NCBI GenBank assembly: GCA_905221455.1
Contig: CAJNDF010000011.1
Span: forward strand, 9,578 to 73,577
Length of the DNA: 64,000 nt
Direction of reading: 5' to 3'
Source: a bacterium
GTDB taxonomy: Bacteria; Bacillota; Bacilli; Lactobacillales; Streptococcaceae
Shown: one piece after another, positions 34,801 to 43,306 of the stretch
How the letters are laid out: each line of letters begins with the position of its first letter
Position numbering within the stretch: position 1 is the first letter of the stretch
Program-made: the position numbers and the translations under genes
Notes under the pieces: model-generated
Told to the model about the DNA's origin: nothing
The model's input: only the letters and a program-made list of their open reading frames with translations
Databases searched by the model: none

Positions 34801-37750
34801 CAATAAAGCTCGTATCGGTGGATTTGTTGCTAGATCGGATAATGGTTCTGATCCTAACGGAATTGGTAAATATGGTTCTGTTCGTAATGCTGTTACTAAA
34901 GGAACTATTAAGGTAAATACACCTGTTGAAGTTGGTGGTTTCCTTAGTAAGAACTGGGCATGGGGTAAAGTTGCTGACTCTGTGTCTATGATGAAGGTTG
35001 AAAATGGTGAAGTGTTCTATGGATCTAAAGATATTGACGAAGATGGTGGATACTTCTCAAATGACGCATTAGAACGTAACTTTATAGTTAAAGATGTAAG
35101 TACAGGTAAGCGTTCATTTAGATTCTCTGTTTCTAACCGAATTAAAGAAGTGTCTCAAGATGATGCTGATAAGAAAATCGCAACTTTAGGAATTACAGCT
35201 AATGATTATGTTATCAACCCTCTTGTTGAAGATTCACTTAACAATGTCAAACCAAAAGCTGATACTTACAAAGATACTCAAGACTACGACGCATCTCGCG
35301 AACTCGCTTACCGTAATATCGAAAAACTTCAACCGTTCTATAATAAAGAATGGATTGTTAACCAAGGTAACAAGATCCCAGCTGGATCAAACTTATTAAC
35401 GAAAGAAGTTTTATCTGTTACTGCTATGAAAGGAAATGACTTTGTCACAGACCTTACAGATGCTGATCATATTATGATTCATTATGCAGATAAGACGAAA
35501 GAAATTAAAGCTATTACACAAAAAGAATCTAAGGTTCAACAAGTTCGTGAATATAGTATTAACGATTTAGGTGATATTGTTTACACACCAAACATGGTTG
35601 TAAAAGATCGTGCAGATCTAATCAGTGCTATCGAAAGTAAATTGAGTCCAGTTGAATTGCAATCTGACCCGATTTACCAACACTTGGGTAGAACTGGTGG
35701 CAACAAAGTCAATGCAATTAAGGATTTGTACTTAGAAGAAAGCTTCAAGTATGTTAAAGATAACCTTAATAAATTCGTTACGAAGTTAGTGGAAAATGAA
35801 GATCACCAACTGAACACAGATGAAGCTGCAAAACGTGCCTTAATTAAGAAAATCGATGACAATAAGGCTGCAGTTCTTCTTGGTTTGTCTTACCTCAACC
35901 GTTATTACGGAGTTAAATTCGATGACTTTAACATTAAAGAATTAATGTTATTCAAACCGGATTTCTATGGTAAGAATGTGAGCGTCTTAGACAGAATTAT
36001 CAATATTGGTTCTAAAGAAAATAATGTAAAAGGTGACCGTACTCAAGATGCATACCGCGAAGTGATTGCTGGTGCTACTGGGAAAGGCGACCTAAATGCA
36101 TTCTTAAAATACAATATGGAACTATTCACAAGTGACACTGACTTAAACGATTGGTTCATAAAAGCAACTAAAGATAACGTATATGTGGTTGAGCCGAAGA
36201 CAACAACTCCTGAATTTGCTGATAAGAAACACAGAGCGTACGAAGGATTAAACAACGATGTCCACGGTAAGATGATTCTGCCACTTCTGAACTTAAAAGA
36301 TGCGCACATGATTCTAATCTCAACATATAATACACTAGCGTACAGTTCATTCGAGAAGTACGGTAAGAATACTGAAGCAGAACGCGAGGCATTCAAACCT
36401 GAAATCGATAAAGTAGCAAAAGCTCAACAAAATTACTTGGATTTCTGGTCTCGTCTATCATTAGATAAAGTTCGTAACCAGCTATTGAAGAGCAATAACA
36501 TGGTACCAACACCAGTACTTGATAACCAAAACTATCCAGAAGGTACTGACAAATACGGTCACACTAACAGCGGTAAAGACATTGCTCCAGTTCGTGAACT
36601 ATATGGACCAACAGGTCGTTATCACGCAACTGACTGGCGTATGGGAGCTGTCGCTCGTGTTTATGGTAACCCTTATAAAGATGATTCAGTATTCTTCATG
36701 GTTACTAGTATGATTAGTGACTTCGGTATCTCTGCATTTACTCACGAAACAACTCACGTAAATGACCGCATGGTTTACCTAGGTGGTTCTAGACACCGTG
36801 AAGGTACTGACCTAGAAGCATTTGCACAAGGTATGTTACAATCTCCTGCTGAAACAAGTCCAAACGGCGACTTTAAAGCACTTGGATTAAACATGGCATA
36901 CGAACGTCCAAACGATGGAAACCAATGGTATAACACTAATCCAAACGATCTTGCATCTCGTGCAGAAATCGATCATTACATGAAAGGTTTCAATGATACG
37001 CTCATGCTTCTTGACTACCTTGAAGGAGAAGCCGTTCTTGATAAACACGATAAAGCCTTAAATAGCGCTTGGTTCAAGAAAGTGGATAAAAAACTACGTG
37101 GAGCTAATACGAAGAACCAATACGACAACGTTAGAGATTTAAATGCAGAAGAAAAGGAATATGATTTAACATCTGTTAACGACTTAGTAGAGAAAAACTT
37201 CATGACCAAACACGGTCCTGGTAATGGTACTTATGACCCAACTGGATTTAGCTCTGCCTATGTAACGGTGCCTATTACTGCAGGTATTTACGGTGGTAAT
37301 ACAAGTGAAGGGGCTCCAGGAGCAATGTCATTCAAGCATAACACCTTCCGTATGTGGGGTTACTTTGGATATGAAAAAGGCTTCCTAAATTACGCTTCTA
37401 ACATGCTGAAAAATGAGTCAAAACAGGCTGGTCATGCTACTCTAGGTGATGACTTTATCATTAAGAAAGTTTCTGATGGTAAATTTACTTCTCTAGAAGC
37501 TTGGAAGAAAGAATACTTCAAAGAAGTTGTTGATAAAGCTAAGGCAGGATTTAACCCTGTTACAATCGATGGTACTACATACAGTAGTTATGATGAGTTG
37601 AAGAATGCATTTGCTGCAGCTGTTGAAAAAGATAAAGCTACTCTTAAAAATGGATCCGTTAAATTTGACAACACTCTTGCACTTAAAGAAAAACTATACA
37701 AAAAACTTCTTCAACAAACAAACAGCTTTAAAACTTCAATCTTTAAATAA
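31841..37750 (+). CDS. zmpB: ZmpB-like M26 zinc metalloprotease
   Basis: A surface protease of 1,969 residues. Order: YSIRK-type signal peptide (residues 14-43); LPYTG at 100-104 followed by a hydrophobic stretch and KKGRK, the N-terminal anchor typical of streptococcal M26 proteases; G5 domain near 265-338; four 25-residue repeats (354-453); two G5-like modules to about 608; then the peptidase. The zinc site is HETTH (1635-1639) with Glu1659 twenty residues on, the HExxH...E pattern of IgA1 proteases. Location behind the two-component system marks it as ZmpB rather than Iga or ZmpC. The target is unknown, since these alleles vary widely. Confidence 0.92.
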   Translation: MKKTKQQLEKITKYSIRKLTVGVGPVAIGAFLFGASTLSVDKVQANEVGGAHSVHYRYLAEQELTESEKALIHHEVPTGFQDDDILYVVYRKKATNSQQLPYTGSKELALAGLGLATASLAVFLVSKKGRKEVLGVLLIGSLGASTFVPYGTFAFENKELLSYNQTISASTHEGLAEGIIHIDGYEYIGYFKEAELHPSRPASAEQPQLPVENQSSKEIEKTEVAQETSVVTPETVIEKPVVENPVAPAVEEKPVSEKPQTGQEESFVEIPFETVTSPDANLAEGQTRIVTAGVNGQRRLVTKVSMVNGQEVREVIEDQVIQNPVSQVIAVGTKKEVQPAPTPVPQAEPSYQVAKGTQEEGKVGQALTQPELPEAPVEAKGTQEEGKTGQALTQPELPEAPVEAKGTQEEGKAGQALTQPELPEAPVEVKGTQEEGKAGQALVQDPLPEYKVTEGTLVETSTTDLDYKTETTEDPTKYTDEETVVRNGEKGNQVTKTTYKTVEGVKTDQVLSTSTEVTKEPVNQQVSRGTKPIEGTLVEESLEKIPFKEVVKEDDQLKKGLEVVAQEGKEGQKKITKTFNTIKGVKTEDAPKVTEEVIEPPQDRILKRGTKNFDKPVLTITAVEPKDLKRTSDVKYSLENPSKAAIKSITLTLKKGDEIVKTLNVSPEDLTANLTDLQYYKDYKLETKMVYDRGEGDEEEVLNEEPLRIDLKKVEIKNIKETSLMSVDSDGNETDTSLLTEKPADVAPLYLRVTTHDNKTTRLAVDKIEEVTVDGKTLYKVTAKAPDLIQRNADNTLKEEYVHYFEKQKAKEGNVYYNFNELVKDMKANPTGEFKLGADLNAANVPTPNKEYVPGTFKGKLSSVDGQRYSIHNMTRQLFGGIEGGSVKDVNLANVDINMPWIDNISALARTVKNATVENIKVTGSITGRDGIAGLVNKLDVGGQLTNVAYIGKLTGVGDRGWDFGGMVGEIWKGNVNKGYVEADIVANKARIGGFVARSDNGSDPNGIGKYGSVRNAVTKGTIKVNTPVEVGGFLSKNWAWGKVADSVSMMKVENGEVFYGSKDIDEDGGYFSNDALERNFIVKDVSTGKRSFRFSVSNRIKEVSQDDADKKIATLGITANDYVINPLVEDSLNNVKPKADTYKDTQDYDASRELAYRNIEKLQPFYNKEWIVNQGNKIPAGSNLLTKEVLSVTAMKGNDFVTDLTDADHIMIHYADKTKEIKAITQKESKVQQVREYSINDLGDIVYTPNMVVKDRADLISAIESKLSPVELQSDPIYQHLGRTGGNKVNAIKDLYLEESFKYVKDNLNKFVTKLVENEDHQLNTDEAAKRALIKKIDDNKAAVLLGLSYLNRYYGVKFDDFNIKELMLFKPDFYGKNVSVLDRIINIGSKENNVKGDRTQDAYREVIAGATGKGDLNAFLKYNMELFTSDTDLNDWFIKATKDNVYVVEPKTTTPEFADKKHRAYEGLNNDVHGKMILPLLNLKDAHMILISTYNTLAYSSFEKYGKNTEAEREAFKPEIDKVAKAQQNYLDFWSRLSLDKVRNQLLKSNNMVPTPVLDNQNYPEGTDKYGHTNSGKDIAPVRELYGPTGRYHATDWRMGAVARVYGNPYKDDSVFFMVTSMISDFGISAFTHETTHVNDRMVYLGGSRHREGTDLEAFAQGMLQSPAETSPNGDFKALGLNMAYERPNDGNQWYNTNPNDLASRAEIDHYMKGFNDTLMLLDYLEGEAVLDKHDKALNSAWFKKVDKKLRGANTKNQYDNVRDLNAEEKEYDLTSVNDLVEKNFMTKHGPGNGTYDPTGFSSAYVTVPITAGIYGGNTSEGAPGAMSFKHNTFRMWGYFGYEKGFLNYASNMLKNESKQAGHATLGDDFIIKKVSDGKFTSLEAWKKEYFKEVVDKAKAGFNPVTIDGTTYSSYDELKNAFAAAVEKDKATLKNGSVKFDNTLALKEKLYKKLLQQTNSFKTSIFK
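32900..33199 (+). repeat. Four tandem 75-bp repeats inside zmpB
   Basis: Each unit encodes 25 residues of the form KGTQEEGK-GQALTQPELP; the fourth unit diverges (VQDPLPEYKVT). The 300-bp block lies between G5 modules. It is a likely site of length variation between strains and may act as a spacer. Confidence 0.85.
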
Positions 37751-37754
37751 TTGA

Positions 37755-37787
37755 AATCTCTCATCTGCTTTGCGGATGAGGGTTTTC
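37755..37787 (+). terminator. Terminator after zmpB
   Basis: CTCATC(T)GC, loop TT, GC(G)GATGAG, then GGTTTTC. Confidence 0.8.
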
Positions 37788-37795
37788 TTATTTTG

Positions 37796-37804
37796 TGCTA
37801 TACT
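37796..37804 (+). promoter_or_regulatory. Extended -10 directly before pabB
   Basis: TGC then TATACT (37799-37804). Only six bases separate it from the ATG at 37811, so transcription could begin at or within a base or two of the start codon. Confidence 0.55.
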
Positions 37805-37810
37805 TAAGGT

Positions 37811-39532
37811 ATGCATAGAAAAACAGTGATTGATTTTAGGGCTTTGGGGGAGAGATACACCTTTACCCAGCCTATCAAAGAGTTAAAAGCGAGAGATTTA
37901 GCAGAAGTGGCAGATTTGCTGGCACAAGTGGAAAGCTACCAAGAGCAAGGCTATTATGTGGTGGGCTATGTCAGCTACGAGGCTGCACCTGCTTTTGAAG
38001 AGAAACTAGCAGTTCACAAGGCACCTTTATTGGACGAGTATTTACTTTACTTTACTGTTCATGATAGGGTGGAGACCTCTCCTATTCCCTTGACTTATGA
38101 TGAGGTTGATTTGCCTTCAAATTGGCAGGAAGTGACGTCTGAAGCAGAATATGAAAAGGCGATTGCCCAGATTCACCATCATTTACGCCAGGGGGATACC
38201 TACCAGGTTAACTACACCGTCCAACTAAAACAAGACCTAAGTGCCAATCCTTTTGCTATCTACAATCGTATGGTGGTAGAGCAGGAGGCGGGCTACAATG
38301 CCTATGTGGAACATGACGAGATGGCAGTGATTTCCATGAGTCCAGAGCTCTTTTTTGAGCAAAACGACCGTGAGTTGACAACGCGACCAATGAAGGGAAC
38401 GACTCAGCGTGGGTTGACCGATCAAGAAGATCTTGAACAGGCTAGTTGGTTAGAGCAGGATCCTAAAAATCGCTCTGAAAATATGATGATCGTGGACCTC
38501 TTGCGCAATGATATGAACCGTATTTCTGAAGTGGGGAGTGAGCACGTGGAGCGTCTCTGCCAAGTAGAACAGTATTCGACAGTTTGGCAGATGACTTCGA
38601 CCATCAAGAGTCAGTTGCGAGAGGATGTGGACCTTGTTGCAATCTTCCGCTCACTCTTTCCTTGCGGTTCTATAACGGGCGCACCTAAAATTGCGACCAT
38701 GGAAATCATTAAGGACTTGGAGCCACAACCGCGTGGAGTCTACTGCGGAACGGTTGGTCTCTTGCTTCCAAATGGACGACGGATTTTCAATGTTGCCATT
38801 CGGACCATTCAACTGCATCAAGAAAAAGCCATCTATGGGGTGGGTGGTGGCATTACTTGGGATAGCACTTGGGAATCTGAATACCGAGAGGTTCATCAAA
38901 AGGCGGCAGTCCTTTATCGTAAACAAGCTCGCTTCCAACTGATTACAACTGGAAAAATCAGCCAAAAACAACTGCTGTTTGAAGAGCAACATATAGAAAG
39001 ACTGAGAAAAGCGAGTCGATATTTTGCATATTCTTTTGATGTAGAAGACTTGAGACAAAAGATAGAGGAAGAGTGTCAGGCTTGTGATGCTAATCAAGAT
39101 TACCGTCTACGAATCAGTCTCAACAAGTCTGGAGAAATAGAACTCAGTCGTCAAATCTTAACACCTCTTAGTCCACATTTCTGCCAGGCCAAACTTTGTC
39201 TGCAGGAGGCCAATTTGCAACTAGCATTTACCTATTTCAAAACTACTCACCGACCACACTTAAATCTAGGTAAACAGGAAATCATTTACCATAATGCGGC
39301 AGGAGAACTATTGGAAACCTCTATCGGAAATTTAGTTTTGAAAATCGCTGGGAAACTCTATACACCGCCAGTCCGACTTGGTATATTACCAGGAATTTAC
39401 CGTCAGTATTTACTAGAAACAGGACAAGTAGAAGAGAAAGTCTTGACCTTGGCAGACTTAGCCCAAGCAGAAGCTGTTTACGGCTGTAATGCAGTGAGAG
39501 GCTTGTATGAATTAAGCCTAGAGGAGAACTAG
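37811..39532 (+). CDS. pabB: Fused aminodeoxychorismate synthase / 4-amino-4-deoxychorismate lyase
   Basis: 573 residues. Residues 1-380 are a chorismate-binding enzyme: IHHHLRQGDTYQVNYT, PMKGTTQRG, RSENMMIVDLLRNDMNRIS, and GSITGAPKIATMEIIKDLEP. Residues 385-573 are an aminotransferase class IV domain that cleaves aminodeoxychorismate to p-aminobenzoate. Both steps of PABA synthesis after amidotransfer are therefore in one chain; the PabA glutaminase is not in the window. An ATG at 37811 is preceded by TAAGG but also by a -10 at only six bases, so it may be translated from a leaderless mRNA. Confidence 0.9.
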   Translation: MHRKTVIDFRALGERYTFTQPIKELKARDLAEVADLLAQVESYQEQGYYVVGYVSYEAAPAFEEKLAVHKAPLLDEYLLYFTVHDRVETSPIPLTYDEVDLPSNWQEVTSEAEYEKAIAQIHHHLRQGDTYQVNYTVQLKQDLSANPFAIYNRMVVEQEAGYNAYVEHDEMAVISMSPELFFEQNDRELTTRPMKGTTQRGLTDQEDLEQASWLEQDPKNRSENMMIVDLLRNDMNRISEVGSEHVERLCQVEQYSTVWQMTSTIKSQLREDVDLVAIFRSLFPCGSITGAPKIATMEIIKDLEPQPRGVYCGTVGLLLPNGRRIFNVAIRTIQLHQEKAIYGVGGGITWDSTWESEYREVHQKAAVLYRKQARFQLITTGKISQKQLLFEEQHIERLRKASRYFAYSFDVEDLRQKIEEECQACDANQDYRLRISLNKSGEIELSRQILTPLSPHFCQAKLCLQEANLQLAFTYFKTTHRPHLNLGKQEIIYHNAAGELLETSIGNLVLKIAGKLYTPPVRLGILPGIYRQYLLETGQVEEKVLTLADLAQAEAVYGCNAVRGLYELSLEEN

Positions 39533-40150
39533 ATGAAACTGGTATTTTTACACGGTTTAGGGCAGTCAGCAGAGAGTTGGAAAGAAGTTCGGAATCTACT
39601 GACAGATTATCCTTCTGAGGCTATCGACTTATTTCCTTCTGGAGTTAGCAGCTATCAAAAAGCCAAGGAGCGAGTTTATCAGCACCTAGCTCAAGAGACA
39701 GAACCTTTTGTTTTGATTGGATTGTCCTTAGGTGCTGCCCTGGCACTAGAACTTTCCAGTTACGATTTATCAAATCTCCGAGCTTTGGTTCTATCAGGAT
39801 GTCCGCTTAAATTGTCCGGTAATATCCTATTTTATCTTCAGTTGCTGATTTTTAAACTACTTCCCAAAAGGGTATTTGAAAAACAGGGAGCAGATAAGGT
39901 TCTTATGGTCGGAGTTTCTGAGGAATTGAAGACACTTGATTTAACGGATATAGCAGGGATTTGCCCCTATCCAACCTTACTAATTTGTGGCAGTAAAGAT
40001 AAACCGAATCTTAGTTCTATGAGAAGTCTTCATAAACTAATATCAGAATCCCAATTCCAGATTATCCCTGACGGTCCTCATGTCTTGAATAAGGAAAAAC
40101 CAAAGGAGTTTGTAGAAAATACCAGAAGTTTCCTTGAATTGCTGAAATAA
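39533..40150 (+). CDS. Small alpha/beta hydrolase
   Basis: 205 residues. The N-terminal LVFLHGLGQSAESW forms the oxyanion loop; LIGLSLGAALALEL near residue 65 carries the nucleophile in GLSLG; the late Asp (GSKDKPN) and His (DGPHVLNKEKP) complete the triad. Substrate unknown. It starts immediately after the pabB stop codon with a GAGGAG SD inside pabB, so the two genes are co-translated. A link to folate synthesis is possible but is inferred only from position. Confidence 0.85.
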   Translation: MKLVFLHGLGQSAESWKEVRNLLTDYPSEAIDLFPSGVSSYQKAKERVYQHLAQETEPFVLIGLSLGAALALELSSYDLSNLRALVLSGCPLKLSGNILFYLQLLIFKLLPKRVFEKQGADKVLMVGVSEELKTLDLTDIAGICPYPTLLICGSKDKPNLSSMRSLHKLISESQFQIIPDGPHVLNKEKPKEFVENTRSFLELLK

Positions 40151-40199
40151 GTTTGATAAAATAATATTGAAATCGATAACATCGTTAGAGGAGAAACAA

Positions 40200-41234
40200 A
40201 TGAACAAACGTCTATTTTTAAAAATGAGTCTGGCTACTTTGCCAGTTTTAGCTTTGTTTTCACAACCAGTTTTAGCGGAAGAAAACATCCATTTTTCTAG
40301 CTGTAAGGAAGCTTGGGCTAATGGTTATTCAGATCTTCATGAGGGGGATTCTGGTTATTCTGCCAAGTTAGATCGCGACCATGATGGTGTGGCTTGCGAA
40401 TTGGAGAATGCCCCTAAGGGTGCCTTTAAAGCAAAACAAGCAACTGCGGCTCAAACCAACACAACTTCATCTACAACAAGTGGTTGGGTTAAGCAGGATG
40501 GTGCATGGTACTATTTTGATGAAAATGGAAATCCAGTGAAAAATGCTTGGCAGGGAAGTTATTACCTGAAAGCAGATGGTCAAATGGCCCAGAGCGAATG
40601 GATTTATGATGATTCTTATCAAGCTTGGTATTACTTGAAATCAGATGGTTCGTATGCTTATAGTACATGGCAAGGAAATTACTATTTGAAATCAAACGGT
40701 AAAATGGCTGTCAATGAATGGGTTTATGATTCTTCTTACCAAGCTTGGTATTATTTGACATCAGATGGATCTTATGCTTACAGCACGTGGCAAGGGAATT
40801 ACTATTTGAAATCAGATGGTAAAATGGCTGTCAATGAATGGGTTGATGGTGGACGTTATTATGTTGGTGCTGACGGAGTTTGGAAGGAAGGTCAAGCAAG
40901 TACAAGTTCTTTTTCTAGTGATGATAGCAATAGTGAATACTCTGCTGCTTTAGGAAAGGCAAAAAGTTATAATTCATGGGCTACTATGTCTAAAAAACGC
41001 TTATATAAGCAGTTGACTTCTCAATATGGGGAAAAATTTACAAGTGATGCTGCGCAATATGCTATTGATCATCTGGATGCAGATTATAAGTCAAATGCTT
41101 TAGCTAAGGCCAAGAGTTATCAAAAATTACTTAATAAATCTAAGTCGGCAATTTATGATCAGCTTGTCTCACCGTATGGTGAAGAATTTACTGAAGAAGA
41201 AGCTCAATATGCAATTGATCATTTAGATGATTAA
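40200..41234 (+). CDS. Choline-binding surface protein with Excalibur and two Ltp domains
   Basis: 344 residues. Signal peptide (1-26, ending VLAEE); Excalibur Ca2+-binding domain with SSCKEAWANGYSD and DRDHDGVACE; Ser/Thr linker; choline-binding repeats (about 95-235; WIYDDSYQAWYYLKSDGSYAY type); then two C-terminal repeats of the Ltp type (SALGKAKSYNSWATMSKKRL and SNALAKAKSYQKLLNKSKSA) ending YAIDHLDD. Ltp of phage TP-J34 blocks DNA entry of other phages. Start ATG 40200 is backed by GAGGAG. In pneumococcus I recall a homologue at this locus (SP_0667). A phage-exclusion or surface role is inference. Confidence 0.88.
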   Translation: MNKRLFLKMSLATLPVLALFSQPVLAEENIHFSSCKEAWANGYSDLHEGDSGYSAKLDRDHDGVACELENAPKGAFKAKQATAAQTNTTSSTTSGWVKQDGAWYYFDENGNPVKNAWQGSYYLKADGQMAQSEWIYDDSYQAWYYLKSDGSYAYSTWQGNYYLKSNGKMAVNEWVYDSSYQAWYYLTSDGSYAYSTWQGNYYLKSDGKMAVNEWVDGGRYYVGADGVWKEGQASTSSFSSDDSNSEYSAALGKAKSYNSWATMSKKRLYKQLTSQYGEKFTSDAAQYAIDHLDADYKSNALAKAKSYQKLLNKSKSAIYDQLVSPYGEEFTEEEAQYAIDHLDD

Positions 41235-41268
41235 CAGATATTGGCAGGCAAAAAAATTCCTTATAATT

Positions 41269-41294
41269 CATTTACGCAAACCTTTGCATAAATG
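41269..41294. promoter_or_regulatory. Imperfect 26-bp palindrome over the -35 of glk
   Basis: CATTTACGCAAA, two bases, TTTGCATAAATG: 12-bp arms with one mismatch. It covers the -35 (41284-41289). Possible operator; no matching regulator recognised. Confidence 0.4.
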
Positions 41295-41312
41295 AGTGAA
41301 TTTTGTTATACT
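41284..41312 (+). promoter_or_regulatory. Promoter of the glucokinase gene
   Basis: TTGCAT (41284-41289), 17-base spacer, TATACT (41307-41312). Confidence 0.7.
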
Positions 41313-41360
41313 AGTACTGTAAGCATTTTCAATTACTACAAAATGAAAAAGGAGAATATG

Positions 41361-42320
41361 ATGAGTCAAAAGATTATTGGGATTGACCTTGGTGGAACTT
41401 CTATCAAATTTGCAATCTTAACAACAGCAGGAGAAATCCAAGAAAAATGGTCTATCAAGACCAACATTTTGGATGAGGGAAGTCATATCGTTGATGATAT
41501 GATCGAGTCTATTCAACATCGTTTGGACTTGCTTGGATTGGTAGCAGCGGACTTCCAAGGTATTGGAATGGGATCACCAGGTGTGGTTGACCGTGAAAAA
41601 GGCACTGTTATCGGTGCCTACAACTTGAACTGGAAAACCCTTCAACCAATTAAAGAGAAAATTGAAAAAGCCTTGGGTATTCCATTCTTCATCGATAATG
41701 ATGCCAACGTGGCAGCTCTTGGTGAGCGCTGGATGGGTGCTGGTGATAACCAACCAGATGTTGTCTTTATGACACTTGGTACTGGTGTTGGTGGCGGTAT
41801 TGTCGCAGAAGGCAAATTACTTCACGGTGTTGCTGGTGCAGCAGGTGAGCTTGGCCACATCACTGTTGACTTTGACCAACCAATCGCATGTACTTGCGGT
41901 AAGAAAGGTTGCCTTGAGACAGTTGCCTCAGCAACAGGGATTGTTAACTTGACTCGTCGCTATGCCGATGAATACGAAGGCGATGCAGCCTTGAAACGTT
42001 TGATTGATAACGGAGAAGAAGTGACAGCTAAGACTGTCTTTGACCTTGCAAAAGAAGGAGACGACCTTGCTTTGATCGTTTACCGTAACTTCTCACGTTA
42101 CTTGGGAATCGCTTGTGCCAACATCGGTTCAATCCTAAACCCATCAACAATCGTCATCGGTGGTGGTGTATCAGCTGCGGGAGAATTCCTTCTACAAGGT
42201 GTTCAAAAAGTCTACGACGAAAATAGTTTCCCACAAGTACGCATATCAACAAAATTGGCTCTTGCAACTCTAGGAAATGACGCTGGGGTTATCGGAGCAG
42301 CATCACTTGTATTGCAATAA
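41361..42320 (+). CDS. glk: Glucokinase (ROK family)
   Basis: Phosphorylates glucose with ATP. 319 residues. IIGIDLGGTSIKFAIL is the phosphate-binding loop, DNDANVAALGE includes the catalytic Asp, and HITVDFDQPIACTCGKKGCLETVAS holds the ROK zinc-binding Cys/His cluster. ATG 41361 gives the standard length and an optimal distance from GGAG 41351-41354; ATG 41358 is an alternative. Single gene with promoter and terminator. Confidence 0.95.
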   Translation: MSQKIIGIDLGGTSIKFAILTTAGEIQEKWSIKTNILDEGSHIVDDMIESIQHRLDLLGLVAADFQGIGMGSPGVVDREKGTVIGAYNLNWKTLQPIKEKIEKALGIPFFIDNDANVAALGERWMGAGDNQPDVVFMTLGTGVGGGIVAEGKLLHGVAGAAGELGHITVDFDQPIACTCGKKGCLETVASATGIVNLTRRYADEYEGDAALKRLIDNGEEVTAKTVFDLAKEGDDLALIVYRNFSRYLGIACANIGSILNPSTIVIGGGVSAAGEFLLQGVQKVYDENSFPQVRISTKLALATLGNDAGVIGAASLVLQ

Positions 42321-42326
42321 AATAAT

Positions 42327-42380
42327 AAAAGAGGAAAAATGCTAACCTAGAGTTAATAATGTTCCTCTTTTCTTTTTTAT
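42327..42380 (+). terminator. Terminator after glk
   Basis: AAAAGAGGAA pairs with TTCCTCTTTT across a long loop, then CTTTTTT. Confidence 0.75.
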
Positions 42381-42382
42381 GC

Positions 42383-42388
42383 TATACT
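42383..42388 (+). promoter_or_regulatory. Extended -10 of thyA
   Basis: TATGC followed by TATACT (42383-42388). GAGGTGAG lies just before ATG 42417. Confidence 0.65.
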
Positions 42389-42416
42389 AGTTAGGAAATA
42401 AATGAGGTGAGAGTAA

Positions 42417-43256
42417 ATGACAAAAGCAGATACGATTTTTAAAGAAAATATTGAACGAATCCTCAAAGACGGTGTCTTTTCTGAGCAGGCACGTCCCAAG
42501 TACAAGGATGGAACTGTTGCTAACTCTAAGTATGTAACTGGTGCCTTTGCCGAGTATGACTTGGCAAAGGGGGAATTCCCTATCACAACCTTGCGTCCTA
42601 TCGCTATCAAATCCGCCATCAAAGAAGTTCTCTGGATTTACCAAGACCAGTCAAATAGCCTAGACGTGCTTAATGACAAGTACAATGTTCATTACTGGAA
42701 TGACTGGGAAGTGGGAGATACAGGAACTATCGGTGAGCGCTATGGTGCCGTTGTTAAGAAACACGATATCATTAATAAGCTTCTCAAGCAGTTGGAAGAC
42801 AACCCTTGGAACCGCCGCAATATCATCTCGCTCTGGGATTACCAAGCTTTCGAAGAAACAGACGGGTTGCTTCCATGCGCCTTTCAGACCATGTTTGATG
42901 TCCGCCGTGTAGATGGAGAAATCTATCTGGATGCGACCTTGACCCAGCGTTCTAACGATATGCTGGTAGCCCACCACATCAATGCTATGCAGTATGTGGC
43001 CTTGCAGATGATGATTGCCAAGCATTTCGGCTGGAAGGTTGGGAAGTTCTTCTACTTCATCAACAACCTCCATATCTATGACAATCAATTTGAACAAGCT
43101 CAGGAATTGCTTCGTCGTGAGCCGTCAAACTGCCAACCACGCTTGGTTTTAAATGTTCCTGATGGGACTAATTTCTTTGATATCAAAGCAGAAGATTTTG
43201 AGTTGGTGGATTATGACCCTGTCAAGCCACAGTTAAAGTTTGACCTAGCTATTTAA
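42417..43256 (+). CDS. thyA: Thymidylate synthase
   Basis: Methylates dUMP to dTMP with methylenetetrahydrofolate. 279 residues. Family signatures are the catalytic Cys in [13 protein letters not shown], the [16 protein letters not shown] substrate loop, and the C-terminal end [15 protein letters not shown] terminator (43264-43306) separates it from the small convergent gene. Confidence 0.97.
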   Translation: MTKADTIFKENIERILKDGVFSEQARPKYKDGTVANSKYVTGAFAEYDLAKGEFPITTLRPIAIKSAIKEVLWIYQDQSNSLDVLNDKYNVHYWNDWEVGDTGTIGERYGAVVKKHDIINKLLKQLEDNPWNRRNIISLWDYQAFEETDGLLPCAFQTMFDVRRVDGEIYLDATLTQRSNDMLVAHHINAMQYVALQMMIAKHFGWKVGKFFYFINNLHIYDNQFEQAQELLRREPSNCQPRLVLNVPDGTNFFDIKAEDFELVDYDPVKPQLKFDLAI

Positions 43257-43263
43257 AAGAATA

Positions 43264-43306
43264 GAAAAAAGAAGTTGAGACAATAAATCCCAACTTCTTT
43301 TGTTTC
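43264..43306. terminator. Bidirectional terminator between thyA and the DUF3042-like gene
   Basis: AAAAAAGAAGTTG, 13-base loop, CAACTTCTTTTGTTT. Confidence 0.85.
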
